A stretch of DNA of 11,553 bases from JAMXLJ01 sp036558745 (lineage in GTDB: Bacteria > Actinomycetota > Acidimicrobiia > IMCC26256 > JAMXLJ01), in contig DATBEZ010000061.1 of NCBI GenBank assembly GCA_036558745.1, forward strand, positions 1-11,553, given 5' to 3'. The notes below the pieces were generated by a model. That model was given only the letters and a program-made list of their open reading frames with translations. It did not search any database and was not told the origin of the DNA. A program made the translations under genes and the position numbers. Below, piece by piece: positions 1 to 6,845 of this stretch. Numbering within the stretch: the stretch's first letter is position 1; each line of letters opens with the position of its first letter.

Positions 1-39
1 GCGTACGAAGCCGGCGTCGTGGCCCCGGGGGTGGCGTGA
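1..39 (+). CDS. C-terminal tail of an upstream gene (partial, unidentified)
   Basis: Frame 1 reads AYEAGVVAPGVA and stops at TGA 37-39. Eleven of its twelve sense codons end in G or C, as in the real genes of this window. It would be the last residues of a gene entering from the left. Twelve residues cannot identify a family, and frame 2 also stays open to a TGA at 52-54, so this is a tentative call. It leaves room for the tRNA promoter that follows. Confidence 0.3.
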   Translation, partial: AYEAGVVAPGVA

Positions 40-47
40 CGCGCGGG

Positions 48-53
48 TAGCGT
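48..53 (+). promoter_or_regulatory. -10 element TAGCGT of the tRNA-Gly promoter
   Basis: TAGCGT fits the actinobacterial TANNNT -10 pattern and ends 10 nt before the first base of the mature tRNA, so transcription would begin a few bases before it. The same hexamer is the -10 of the glycosyltransferase gene at 5079. No convincing -35 box is seen at 16-18 nt spacing. Confidence 0.4.
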
Positions 54-63
54 GAACGCCCTC

Positions 64-134
64 GCGGGTGTAGCTCAATGGCAGAGTCCCAGCCTTCCAA
101 GCTGGTCATGCGGGTTCGATTCCCGTCACCCGCT
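64..134 (+). tRNA. tRNA-Gly (anticodon TCC)
   Basis: This is a 71-nt cloverleaf that decodes GGA and, by wobble, GGG. The acceptor arm pairs GCGGGTG (64-70) with CACCCGC (127-133). The anticodon stem CCAGC/GCTGG encloses the 7-nt loop CTTCCAA, giving anticodon TCC. The T arm is GCGGG/CCCGT with one G-U pair around the loop TTCGATT. The discriminator base at 134 is T, the usual base for bacterial tRNA-Gly. CCA is not encoded (CTC follows the acceptor stem), so it must be added by the CCA-adding enzyme. A plus-strand reading frame crossing this position is a shadow. Confidence 0.97.
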
Positions 135-151
135 CTGTAGGTCGGAGACCG

Positions 152-184
152 GTACCGCACGTGTCCATGCCTTGACGTGCGTAC
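152..184. terminator. Hairpin between convergent tRNA-Gly and UbiA-like gene
   Basis: Bases 152-162 pair with 175-184 in ten base pairs, with one bulged C at 156 and a 12-nt loop. The hairpin begins 17 nt after the tRNA and ends 8 nt beyond the minus-strand stop at 193, so it could end transcription from both sides. There is no T tract on either strand, so calling it a terminator is inference from position and symmetry. Confidence 0.4.
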
Positions 185-192
185 GACTCGAC

Positions 193-930
193 CTAGCGCG
201 TGCGGGCGAGGACGAGCGCGACGGCGAGCACGACCATGCTCCACGAGAGCGCGCGGAGCGCTTGTTCCAGGGGCGCGAGCAGGAGGCGCTCGTCGACGGG
301 GAGTCTGCTCCCGTCGTCCACTCGAACGGTGCCGTCGACCCCGGTGACGTGCCGACGCACGAATCGTGCCGGCGTGCTGAGGCGACGCTGCGCGAGGGAG
401 AAGCCGAGCGCGGCCGTCGCGGCGGCGACCGCGACGAGGTCGAGGCGCTCGGCCTGGACGAAGTAGCTCGTCAGCACCGGGAACGCACCCCACGAGGTGG
501 CGAAGCCGAGGTCGGTGTGCAGGCGGCCGCCGAACAGCTCGAGGTTGTACGCGAGCAACAGCACCGGTCCGATGACGATGAACGCTGCGAGCCCGGGACC
601 GACGCGGCTCAACCCGGCGATTCCGAGCACGATGGAACACGCGAGACCGACGCCGGCGGCGAACCAGAGCGCGCGGTCGGAGATCTGGGTGCGGAGCGGG
701 TGCCCGTGCAGCTCGTCGAGCGCGTGCGCGGCGACGCCGACCGCGCAGAAGAAGGCGAGGAGCGTCGCGATCAGGCGTACGTCGTCGAGGTGCGGCGCGA
801 GTGCCGCGCCGATGACGACGTAAGAGAGGTGCCAGGTGGTGTACGGCAGGTGCAGGATCGTCCACCAGTCACGCCACCCGCCGGGGCGCGCGGCGTAGAA
901 CGCCGGTCGACGACCGTGCACGTCAGCCAC
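193..930 (-). CDS. UbiA-like polytopic membrane protein, possible prenyltransferase
   Basis: A 245-residue, strongly hydrophobic protein with about seven or eight membrane segments. It resembles the UbiA superfamily, which attaches polyprenyl chains to aromatic or other acceptors in the membrane. The first Asp-rich site is present only in altered form: H69-A-L-D72-E followed by P78-L-R-T and D85. A second loop, around Y128-N-L-E131 and H138-T-D140-L-G, leads into W147-G-A-F-P-V-L-T-S-Y-F-V-Q159, which is reminiscent of the MenA segment ending in 'YYVQ'. Its GTG start lies inside the end of the methyltransferase gene (8-nt overlap, GTGGCTGA), with a GGGGA ribosome site just upstream, so the two are probably translationally coupled. 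The context suggests isoprenoid quinone or related lipid synthesis. The altered Asp motif leaves catalytic activity open, and a non-enzymatic UbiA relative is possible. Confidence 0.72.
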   Translation of the reverse strand: MADVHGRRPAFYAARPGGWRDWWTILHLPYTTWHLSYVVIGAALAPHLDDVRLIATLLAFFCAVGVAAHALDELHGHPLRTQISDRALWFAAGVGLACSIVLGIAGLSRVGPGLAAFIVIGPVLLLAYNLELFGGRLHTDLGFATSWGAFPVLTSYFVQAERLDLVAVAAATAALGFSLAQRRLSTPARFVRRHVTGVDGTVRVDDGSRLPVDERLLLAPLEQALRALSWSMVVLAVALVLARTR

Positions 931-1687
931 GCTTCGTTCCCCACATGACGAGTCCGCCGCCGAGGCTCATCAGTCGCGCGTCGGCGCGCTCGATACCGGC
1001 GGCGCGCCATGCGTCGAGGGTCCATGGCAGGGGGTAGCGCCTGTAGTGGCGCGAGATGTTCGGCCCGAGGAACCGTCCGACCTCGAACCAGGACCGTCCG
1101 GCGAGGCCCCCGGCCGCGGGCAGGAGCGTGCGCGTGTACAGCCACCACCAGAACCGCCAGAACGGATCGGGCGGGACATGGAACTCGAGACTTGCGATGG
1201 GTCCGCCCGGCTTCACGACGCGTGCGAGCTCCCGGAGCGTGGCCGCGGGGTCCGACACGTAGCGCAAGAGATACGTGAAGGTGAGTCCGTCGAACGTCTC
1301 GTCGGGGAATGGCAGCCGTTCCGCCCCACCGAGGACGAGTTGCACGCGCTCCTGCTCGCCCGCGCGTGCGACGTTGTCCTGCCCACGTCGCAGCATCGCG
1401 TCGGTCAGGTCGATACCGACGACGCGGCCTCCCGTGCGTTCCACGAGCTGGAGCGCGACGCCGGCCGTCCCCGTCGCGACATCGAGCACCCGCGCCGGTG
1501 CTGCGGTGACGACGTGGTCGACCATCGTGCGTCGCCAACGTCGGTTCTGGCCCAGCGAGAGGATCTCCTCGAGCACGTCGTAGTGCTTCGGGAGGCCGCT
1601 GAAGAGCTGCTGGGCGAAGCCGTTGGGCTCGGTGCGTCGTTCGCGGGGGCGATCCGGTTCTCGCCGAGCGTCTCGAACCGACGACAC
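923..1687 (-). CDS. UbiE/MenG-like SAM-dependent methyltransferase
   Basis: A 254-residue class I methyltransferase of the UbiE/MenG type, which C-methylates demethylmenaquinone or a similar prenylated ring at the membrane. The N-terminal family segment is F29-x-x-L-P-K-H-Y36-D ending in L-S-L-G46-x-N-R-R-W51-R. SAM motif I is V67-L-D69-V-A-T-G73-T-A-G76, followed by the acidic residue D93 in V-G-I-D-L. P126-F-P-D-E-T-F-D133 and Y139-L-L-R-Y-V-S-D146 match the family's 'LPFPDxxFD' and 'GLRNVxD' blocks, and V-K-P-G-G follows. A longer frame reaches 1846 but overlaps the divergent gene and has no family similarity there. The GTG at 1687 is preferred because a -10 hexamer TACTGT ends 6 nt before it, as expected for a leaderless mRNA. 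The exact substrate is not certain. Confidence 0.86.
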   Translation of the reverse strand: MSSVRDARREPDRPRERRTEPNGFAQQLFSGLPKHYDVLEEILSLGQNRRWRRTMVDHVVTAAPARVLDVATGTAGVALQLVERTGGRVVGIDLTDAMLRRGQDNVARAGEQERVQLVLGGAERLPFPDETFDGLTFTYLLRYVSDPAATLRELARVVKPGGPIASLEFHVPPDPFWRFWWWLYTRTLLPAAGGLAGRSWFEVGRFLGPNISRHYRRYPLPWTLDAWRAAGIERADARLMSLGGGLVMWGTKRG

Positions 1688-1692
1688 GGCCG

Positions 1693-1699
1693 TACAGTA
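1693..1699. promoter_or_regulatory. Overlapping -10 elements of a divergent promoter (TACAGTA)
   Basis: On the plus strand TACAGT (1693-1698) is a -10 for the flavoprotein gene at 1726, leaving room for a short leader with a ribosome site. On the minus strand TACTGT (1699-1694) is a -10 for the methyltransferase, ending exactly 6 nt before its GTG at 1687. The 7-mer is symmetric except for its centre, so one melted bubble could serve both directions. No clear -35 box is seen on either side. Confidence 0.5.
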
Positions 1700-1725
1700 G
1701 GCCTCTTCCGTCAGAAGGGGCCCGC

Positions 1726-3012
1726 GTGGGTGAGCAGCGCTTCGACGCCCTCGTCGTCGGTGCCGGGCCCGCAGGCAGCGTCGCTGCGCTGGTGCTCGCA
1801 CGAGGCGGTGCGCGCGTCGCCCTCGTCGACAAGACACGCTTTCCACGCGACAAGGCCTGCGGCGATCTCGTGGGCCCGCGCGGTCTGCAGGTGCTCCGAG
1901 ACCTCGGCCTCGACGTGGCCGGTACGGAGCGGATGGCCGACATGATCGTCACGGGCCCCACCGGGCGCAGTGTGCGGCTCCCCTGCTACCCGGGTGTGAC
2001 GTATCCCGGGTACGCCGTCGCGGCTCCCCGCGTCGAGTTCGACAGCCGCCTCCGGGAGGCTGCCGTGTCCGCGGGCGCGCAACCGTTCGGCGGACGGGCG
2101 GAGCGTCCCCTGTCGCGCGAAGGCCTCGAGGGCTTCGTACTCTCCACCGGCGAGCGCGTCACGGCCGACGTGGTGGTCGGCGCCGACGGCGCGACGAGCC
2201 GCGTCGCCGAGACCGCCGGACTCGTCGATCACGACCGCGTGCTCTGGGGCTTTGCGATCCGCAGCTACATCGAGGCGCACGTCACGTCACCGCACATCTT
2301 CTTGTGGGAGCCGGCCCCGTGGCGCGGGTTCCCGGGGTACGGCTGGGCCTTCCCGGGGGTGGAGGGTCGCGCCAACGTCGGGTTGGGACTGGGGGTGCTC
2401 GCCCAGCGCGGCAACGCGCAGCGCGCGATGCAGAGCCTCGGCCCGTTCGTCGACCATCTCGTTCGGCGGGGCGTCGTCGAGCCTCCGCAGAGGTCGGCGA
2501 TCACGGAGGAGCGCCTCGGCGGGTGGCTCAAGATGGGCATGGTGGGCACGACACCGGCACGCGGTCGCGTCATCCTCGTGGGCGACGCGGCCGGGCTGGT
2601 CAATCCGCTCCAGGGTGAGGGCATCTCGCAGGCGATCATGAGCGGGCGTGCCGCAGCCGAGTGTGTGTTGGCCGGACCGGGAACCGCGGCCGAGCGGTAC
2701 CGGCGGTACCTCGCCGGCACCTTCACTCCGTACCAGTCCGTCGCAGCCGCCGCGCACGCAACGTTGCTGCCCCGATCGCTGGCGGTCGCCGCGGCCGGCC
2801 GGCTCGTCACCGCTCCGGGCGTCGGGCGCGCGATAGCCGGAGGCTGGTCGATCTTCTGGAACGACCTGCTCGACGGCGCGACGCCGGGGCCGCCTCGGAC
2901 ACTCGCGGGGGCTGCCACCCGGGTCGGGCGGGTCGTCACCGCACCGAGCCGGGTGAGGCATTGGTTCGCACGCGAGTTCCCTCGCGGTGTTCCCCTCGAT
3001 CGTTTCGAGTGA
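1726..3012 (+). CDS. Geranylgeranyl reductase-family FAD oxidoreductase (MenJ-like)
   Basis: A 428-residue flavoprotein of the geranylgeranyl reductase family, which saturates isoprenoid double bonds. The mycobacterial relative MenJ reduces one unit of the menaquinone side chain. The FAD-binding Rossmann motif is G12-A-G-P-A-G17 with acidic D35 at the end of the second strand. The family signature R38-F-P-R-D-K-A-C-G-D47 follows directly. A second block, P-G-Y-G-W-A-F-P then N-V-G-L-G-L, is the substrate-domain hallmark. G286-D-A-A-G-L-V-N-P-L-Q-G-E-G-I-S contacts the FAD. The GTG start has AGAAGGGG (1713-1720) 5 nt upstream. Length is normal and all motifs are intact. It diverges from the MenG-like and UbiA-like genes, which supports a role in tailoring a prenylated lipid such as menaquinone. 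An archaeal-type lipid substrate is unlikely but not excluded. Confidence 0.9.
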   Translation: MGEQRFDALVVGAGPAGSVAALVLARGGARVALVDKTRFPRDKACGDLVGPRGLQVLRDLGLDVAGTERMADMIVTGPTGRSVRLPCYPGVTYPGYAVAAPRVEFDSRLREAAVSAGAQPFGGRAERPLSREGLEGFVLSTGERVTADVVVGADGATSRVAETAGLVDHDRVLWGFAIRSYIEAHVTSPHIFLWEPAPWRGFPGYGWAFPGVEGRANVGLGLGVLAQRGNAQRAMQSLGPFVDHLVRRGVVEPPQRSAITEERLGGWLKMGMVGTTPARGRVILVGDAAGLVNPLQGEGISQAIMSGRAAAECVLAGPGTAAERYRRYLAGTFTPYQSVAAAAHATLLPRSLAVAAAGRLVTAPGVGRAIAGGWSIFWNDLLDGATPGPPRTLAGAATRVGRVVTAPSRVRHWFAREFPRGVPLDRFE

Positions 3013-3043
3013 TGCCGGCCGCTCGGTGGCGCCGACGTCCGCG

Positions 3044-4441
3044 TTATTCGAAGCCGGGCGGGACCTCGTAGCCGCCGACGACGTCGGCGAGGAGCTCGGC
3101 GACGCGGATCGCGCGGCGGTCGTGGAGGTAGGGCGCGATGATCTGCATCCCGACCGGCCGGCCCGCGGTCGTCCGCCCGATCGGGACGACGACCGACGGC
3201 AGGTGCGCGACGTTCACGATCATCAACCACTGCGAGATGTCGAAGGGCGTGCGGGCGACGCCGTTCACGAGAACGGTCGGTTCGGTCATGCCGCGAGCGG
3301 CCTTCTGCTCGAACGGGGGCGTGCACCACGCGGGTGCGAGGAGCACGTCGTAGCCCTCGAACCATGCCGCCCAACGCGTGCGCAGCGCGGCGCGCTGCTC
3401 GTCGTTGCGGAGCCACGCGAGGTGTGAGCCCGAGATGCGCTCCGCGAGGTCGTCGGGCATGCTCGGCGACACCGCCGCGGCGACGAGGCGCGTGTAGAGA
3501 TCGATCTGCTCGCGGATACCGACGTCGGGACGCGCGTCTTCGACGCGCGCTCCTTCATCGGCGAGCGCGTCCGCCGCACGTCGCAGCATCCCGAGATATC
3601 CGGTCTCGACCGGGCATGCGTCGTCGTCGAGCCACGTCGCGACCCTGAGCCCGGCCAACGACGTCACGCCGGCCGACGGCAGCTCGACCCGCCAGGCGCG
3701 GGCCTCGTCGGGGCTCGGACCCGCGAGCACCGACAACAGGAGCTCCAGGTCTGCGGCCGAACGCGCCATCGGCCCGAACACGTTGAGGTCGGTGCGGGTC
3801 GCGCCTCCGTCGACGTGGTCGAGGTACCCGAGGTTGGGCACGATCCCGTAGCTCGGCTTCAGCGCGTACACGCCGCAGCAGTGCGCGGGCGCGCGCACGG
3901 ATCCGCCGATGTCGGTGCCCAGCTCGGCACCGGTCAGTCCTGCAGCGAGCGCGGCTGCAGACCCGCCCGACGATCCGCCCGGTGTGTGCGCGGGCGACCA
4001 CGGGTTGCTCGTGGCACCGAAGAGCTCGTTGTGGGTGTGCGCGTCACCGCACCAACGGGGCAGGTTCGTCTTACCGAAGACGATCGCCCCCGCGCCCTTC
4101 AAGCGCGCGACGGCCGGCGCGTCCTCGGTGGGAACGTGCGCGGCGAGCTCCGCCGCGCCCGCCGTCGATCGGATGCCCTCGGTCGCGATCGCGTCCTTGA
4201 TCGTGATCGGCAGTCCGTGGAGCGGCCCGGTGGCATCGCCACGCGCCAACGCCGCGTCCGCGGCCTTCGCCCCGACGCGAGCACGGTCTGCGTCGAGGGT
4301 GACAACCGCGTTCACCCCGCCCCGATCGAGCCGTTCGATCCGCTCGAGATACATCTCGAGCAGCTCGCTCGCGGAGATCTCCAACGACCGCAGCGCAGCG
4401 GTCAGCTGCACCGCCGATGACGTCGCGTCGACACCGGTCAC
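3044..4441 (-). CDS. Amidase-signature family hydrolase
   Basis: A 465-residue member of the amidase signature family, which hydrolyses amide bonds by a Ser-cisSer-Lys triad. Numbered from the GTG at 4441, the triad is K82 (in T-I-K-D-A), S157 (in G-G-S-S-G-G-S) and S181 (in T-D-I-G-G-S-V-R). The spacings of 75 and 24 residues equal those of fatty acid amide hydrolase. Length is normal for a single-domain amidase. It lacks the neighbours expected of GatA, so a catabolic or detoxifying amidase is more likely. The substrate cannot be read from the sequence. The start at 4441 has AGGAG 10 nt upstream. An in-frame GTG at 4492 would add 17 residues without similarity and has no ribosome site. The gene converges on the flavoprotein gene with a 31-bp gap. 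Confidence 0.9.
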   Translation of the reverse strand: MTGVDATSSAVQLTAALRSLEISASELLEMYLERIERLDRGGVNAVVTLDADRARVGAKAADAALARGDATGPLHGLPITIKDAIATEGIRSTAGAAELAAHVPTEDAPAVARLKGAGAIVFGKTNLPRWCGDAHTHNELFGATSNPWSPAHTPGGSSGGSAAALAAGLTGAELGTDIGGSVRAPAHCCGVYALKPSYGIVPNLGYLDHVDGGATRTDLNVFGPMARSAADLELLLSVLAGPSPDEARAWRVELPSAGVTSLAGLRVATWLDDDACPVETGYLGMLRRAADALADEGARVEDARPDVGIREQIDLYTRLVAAAVSPSMPDDLAERISGSHLAWLRNDEQRAALRTRWAAWFEGYDVLLAPAWCTPPFEQKAARGMTEPTVLVNGVARTPFDISQWLMIVNVAHLPSVVVPIGRTTAGRPVGMQIIAPYLHDRRAIRVAELLADVVGGYEVPPGFE

Positions 4442-4451
4442 CTGCGGCCTG

Positions 4452-4456
4452 CTCCT
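4452..4456 (-). promoter_or_regulatory. Ribosome binding site AGGAG that favours the amidase start at 4441
   Basis: On the minus strand AGGAG lies 10 nt before the GTG ending at 4441. It sits just inside the longer frame that begins at 4492. The segment it would exclude is polar and unlike the start of other amidases. Confidence 0.5.
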
Positions 4457-4503
4457 GTCACCCGTGATGTGTTCCGGGTCAGGGTCCCACACCCGCCGCG
4501 CTC

Positions 4504-4517
4504 GTGACGCTCGTCAC
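4504..4517. promoter_or_regulatory. CRP-type palindrome GTGA-N6-TCAC in a divergent promoter region
   Basis: GTGACG (4504-4509) and CGTCAC (4512-4517) form a perfect 6-bp inverted repeat around CT. It fits the core GTGA-N6-TCAC of the CRP-family consensus TGTGA-N6-TCACA, though the outer T and A are C here. It lies 62 bp upstream of the amidase start and 68 bp upstream of the cNMP-domain gene, so one dimeric regulator could act on both. Binding by a CRP-family protein is inference. Confidence 0.4.
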
Positions 4518-4585
4518 CGTGTCAGCACACCGCTCGCCGTGGTACGACACCCTGCAGGGAAAGCATTCTCGGCACGGAGGGGATC

Positions 4586-5029
4586 ATGCGCAGGTCGCAT
4601 CGGCGGGACATGGCTCCCGAGCTCGCGGCAGTTGGGATCCTCGAGGACTGCCCGACGCCCGAGCTCGAGCTGATCGGGCAACGGACCCGGATCGTCGAGG
4701 TCCCCGAGGGTCGGGTGCTCTGCGACCAGGGTGCGCTCGCGCTCGACTGCATGCTCGTGGAGTCGGGCCATGCCGACGTCTTCGTCGGTGGCCAGCGCGT
4801 CGCCACCGTCGGGCCCGGAGAGACGATCGGCGAGATGGGCATCCTGGAGCGACGGCCGCGGTCGGCCACCGTCGTCGCCCGCACCGGGATGCGCGTGCGG
4901 CTCATCAGCGCCGGCGACCTCGACTCGTTGACGGAGCGGACCCCGGTGTTCACCCGCGCCCTGCTCCGTGAGCTCTCGGCGCGGGTTCGCGGCGCGAACC
5001 GCGCCGCCACGCACGCCACGCACGCCTGA
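4586..5029 (+). CDS. Stand-alone cyclic-nucleotide-binding domain protein
   Basis: A 147-residue protein made up almost entirely of one cNMP-binding beta-roll domain (about residues 17-125), as found at the N-terminus of CRP/FNR regulators. The phosphate-binding cassette is well kept: G78-E-T-I-G82-E83-M-G-I-L, then R90-P-R92-S-A-T95. E83 would hold the ribose and R92 the cyclic phosphate. The family's early block is E41-G-R-V-L-C-D-Q-G49, and S60-G61 precedes the next strands. No helix-turn-helix follows. The protein ends in a short Arg/Ala/His tail, so it cannot bind DNA as CRP does. It may instead sense cAMP or cGMP and act on a partner protein. The ATG has GGAGGGG (4576-4582) directly upstream. 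M9 is a possible later start. Confidence 0.88.
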   Translation: MRRSHRRDMAPELAAVGILEDCPTPELELIGQRTRIVEVPEGRVLCDQGALALDCMLVESGHADVFVGGQRVATVGPGETIGEMGILERRPRSATVVARTGMRVRLISAGDLDSLTERTPVFTRALLRELSARVRGANRAATHATHA

Positions 5030-5040
5030 GCCCGGGGCCG

Positions 5041-5049
5041 CCATTGTGG
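5041..5049 (+). repeat. 9-mer CCATTGTGG, inverted copy at 6833-6841
   Basis: CCATTGTGG occurs here and in reverse orientation at 6833-6841. Each copy lies just upstream of a start codon (5079 and 6846), so the two flank the glycosyltransferase gene. The word is itself a small dyad, CCA-N3-TGG, and this copy overlaps the -35 TTGTGG. It may be a shared regulatory word or chance. Confidence 0.25.
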
Positions 5050-5072
5050 GAGGTGACGGCGCCGCGTAGCGT
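5044..5072 (+). promoter_or_regulatory. Leaderless promoter: -35 TTGTGG, 17-nt spacer, -10 TAGCGT
   Basis: TTGTGG (5044-5049) and TAGCGT (5067-5072) are separated by 17 nt. The -10 ends 6 nt before the GTG at 5079, so the transcript would start at or next to the start codon. There is no ribosome site at a working distance, which agrees with leaderless translation. Confidence 0.5.
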
Positions 5073-5078
5073 TTCGCC

Positions 5079-6827
5079 GTGGCCACCCGTCTCGCGACGC
5101 GGGCGCCGCCGATCACCTGGGAAGGACCGTCGCGCCCGCGACGCCTCGGACTCGTCCTCACGATCGCACTCCCCGCGCTCGCCCTGGGTGTGCTGGCGTG
5201 GCGTCACCGCTGGACCGCCGACGACGGGTTCATCCACTTCCGCGTCGTCGAGCAGTTGCTGCACGGCAACGGGCCGGTCTTCAACCCGGGTGAGCGGGTC
5301 GAGGCCTCGACGAGTCCGGCGTGGGTCGGGGTGCTCGCGCTCGCGAAGCTCGCCCTGCCGGTGCGACTCGAGTACCTCGCGCTCTGGCTGTCGCTCCTCG
5401 CGTCGGTGTTCGGGCTCGTCGCTTCCGGACTGGGCGCAGTGCCGCTCGCCACCGGGGCGGAGCCGACGTGGGCCTCGCGCCCGAACCGGCTCCTCGTACC
5501 GTGCGGAACCCTGATCGTCGTCGCGCTCCCGCCGTTCTGGGACTACGCCACCTCGGGGCTCGAGATGGGGCTGACGTTCGGCTGGCTCGGCGCGTGCTTC
5601 TGGGCAACCGTCGCGTACGCGCGCGCATCCGCACGGGTGCAGAGCCGGCGGCGCTGGTGGGTCGCGGTCCTTGTGGGGGTCGGACCACTCATCCGTCCCG
5701 ACCTGGGGGTGTTCTCGGTCTGCTTCCTCCTCGCGCTGCTCGTCGTGAGCGACCGGCGAGGTTGGCGATCACGACTCGCGATGGTCGGCGCCGCGGTTGC
5801 GATCCCGGCCGCGTACGAGCTCTTCCGCATGGGCTACTACGCCGCGCTCGTCCCCAACACCGCGATCGCGAAGAGCGCGGGGACGGCGGAATGGAGGCGT
5901 GGCGTCCACTACGTCGGCAACTTCGTCCGGCCCTACTGGCTCGCCGTTCCGCTCGCCCTCCTCGCGGTCGTGCTGGCGACGCTCGGGTTGCGCTTGGTGC
6001 GGGACAACGAGCGGCGGCTTCTCGCGGTCGCGGCGGCACCGATCGTCGGCAGCGCGCTGCACGCGTTGTACGTCGTGCGCGTCGGTGGCGACTACATGCA
6101 CGCGCGGATGCTCCTCCCGGCTCTGTTCGCGTTCACGATGCCGGTCGCGGTCGTCGCGGTGCGGACCCGGACCGCGACGGTCGTCACCAGCCTCGTGGCC
6201 GTCTGGGCGCTGGTCTGCGCGGTCGCGCTCCGCGCACCTGGGGACGACCGGCGGCTCGCGGTCGACTCGGTGCACAAGGCCCATCCGGTCACCCTGGAGG
6301 ACTTCCGCAACCACCCCTGGCTCGTCTACACGCGCCAGGCCAAAGTCGACCTTCGCAGGTACGGGCGGGTCCTGCTCATCCCGAACGGCTCGACTTCGCG
6401 CGTGCTGCCGCTGCTCGCAAGCGTGGACGCGCGTGGCGCGCTCGCGGCCGGCGCGATCGGCATGGAGTCGTATGCGGCCGGAACGGACCTGTTCATCGTC
6501 GACGAGTTCGGGCTGGCCGATCCCGTCGGGAGCCGGTTCTCCGGCCAACCGCTCACGGAGAAGGGTCACGACAAGCACATGTCGACGCCGTGGGTCGAGG
6601 CCCGCGTGACACAGCCCGGGTCGGATCACGACTTCTACGTCGCGTACCCCGCTGCGGCGGCCCGGCGCGCGATGAGTTGTGGTGACCTCGCCCGGCTGCT
6701 CCACGACGTGCAGGCCCCGCTCACGTTCGGTCGGTTCCTCGGCAACGTCGTCGACTCGCCACGCCTCACCCGCTTGACGGTTCCGAGCGACCCCTTGAAG
6801 GCGACGACCCGGTTCTGCGGCCGCTGA
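5079..6827 (+). CDS. AftB-like GT-C membrane glycosyltransferase
   Basis: A 582-residue polytopic protein of the GT-C type, which transfers sugars from polyprenyl-phosphate donors on the outer face of the membrane. After the first membrane segment (about residues 23-41) comes the loop W45-T-A-D48-D49-G-F-I-H-F-R. It continues with G-N-G-P-V-F-N-P-G-E-R-V-E and S-T-S-P-A-W. This matches the first periplasmic loop of mycobacterial AftB-type arabinofuranosyltransferases ('DDAYI-FRYA', 'G-VFNPGERVEG'). The paired Asp is the GT-C catalytic or metal site. Hydrophobic segments follow to about residue 390. The remaining 190 residues form a soluble C-terminal domain, also as in AftB. An envelope-polysaccharide role is likely, but the sugar and acceptor are unknown. 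The GTG start is supported by the leaderless promoter before it. Confidence 0.78.
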   Translation: MATRLATRAPPITWEGPSRPRRLGLVLTIALPALALGVLAWRHRWTADDGFIHFRVVEQLLHGNGPVFNPGERVEASTSPAWVGVLALAKLALPVRLEYLALWLSLLASVFGLVASGLGAVPLATGAEPTWASRPNRLLVPCGTLIVVALPPFWDYATSGLEMGLTFGWLGACFWATVAYARASARVQSRRRWWVAVLVGVGPLIRPDLGVFSVCFLLALLVVSDRRGWRSRLAMVGAAVAIPAAYELFRMGYYAALVPNTAIAKSAGTAEWRRGVHYVGNFVRPYWLAVPLALLAVVLATLGLRLVRDNERRLLAVAAAPIVGSALHALYVVRVGGDYMHARMLLPALFAFTMPVAVVAVRTRTATVVTSLVAVWALVCAVALRAPGDDRRLAVDSVHKAHPVTLEDFRNHPWLVYTRQAKVDLRRYGRVLLIPNGSTSRVLPLLASVDARGALAAGAIGMESYAAGTDLFIVDEFGLADPVGSRFSGQPLTEKGHDKHMSTPWVEARVTQPGSDHDFYVAYPAAAARRAMSCGDLARLLHDVQAPLTFGRFLGNVVDSPRLTRLTVPSDPLKATTRFCGR

Positions 6828-6833
6828 GGGCTC

Positions 6834-6839
6834 CACAAT
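6834..6839 (+). promoter_or_regulatory. Possible -10 CACAAT for a leaderless glycosidase transcript
   Basis: CACAAT lies in the 18-bp gap after the glycosyltransferase stop and ends exactly 6 nt before the ATG at 6846, the same geometry as at 1687 and 5079. GGTGGG just before the ATG is an alternative, poorly spaced ribosome site. No clear -35 is seen, so read-through from the upstream gene is equally possible. Confidence 0.3.
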
Positions 6840-6845
6840 GGTGGG

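Noticed and set aside
52..948. A 298-residue plus-strand reading frame
   Set aside because: It runs through the tRNA-Gly gene and is the antisense shadow of the UbiA-like gene. The product is Arg/Glu-rich low-complexity sequence with no family features.
1688..1846. N-terminal extension of the methyltransferase to a start at 1846
   Set aside because: It would overlap the first 120 bases of the divergent flavoprotein gene and both promoters. The added 53 residues are Arg-rich and unlike UbiE-family N-termini.
4442..4492. Upstream GTG start for the amidase
   Set aside because: It has no ribosome site and no similarity to amidase N-termini, while AGGAG precedes the GTG at 4441. It cannot be fully excluded.
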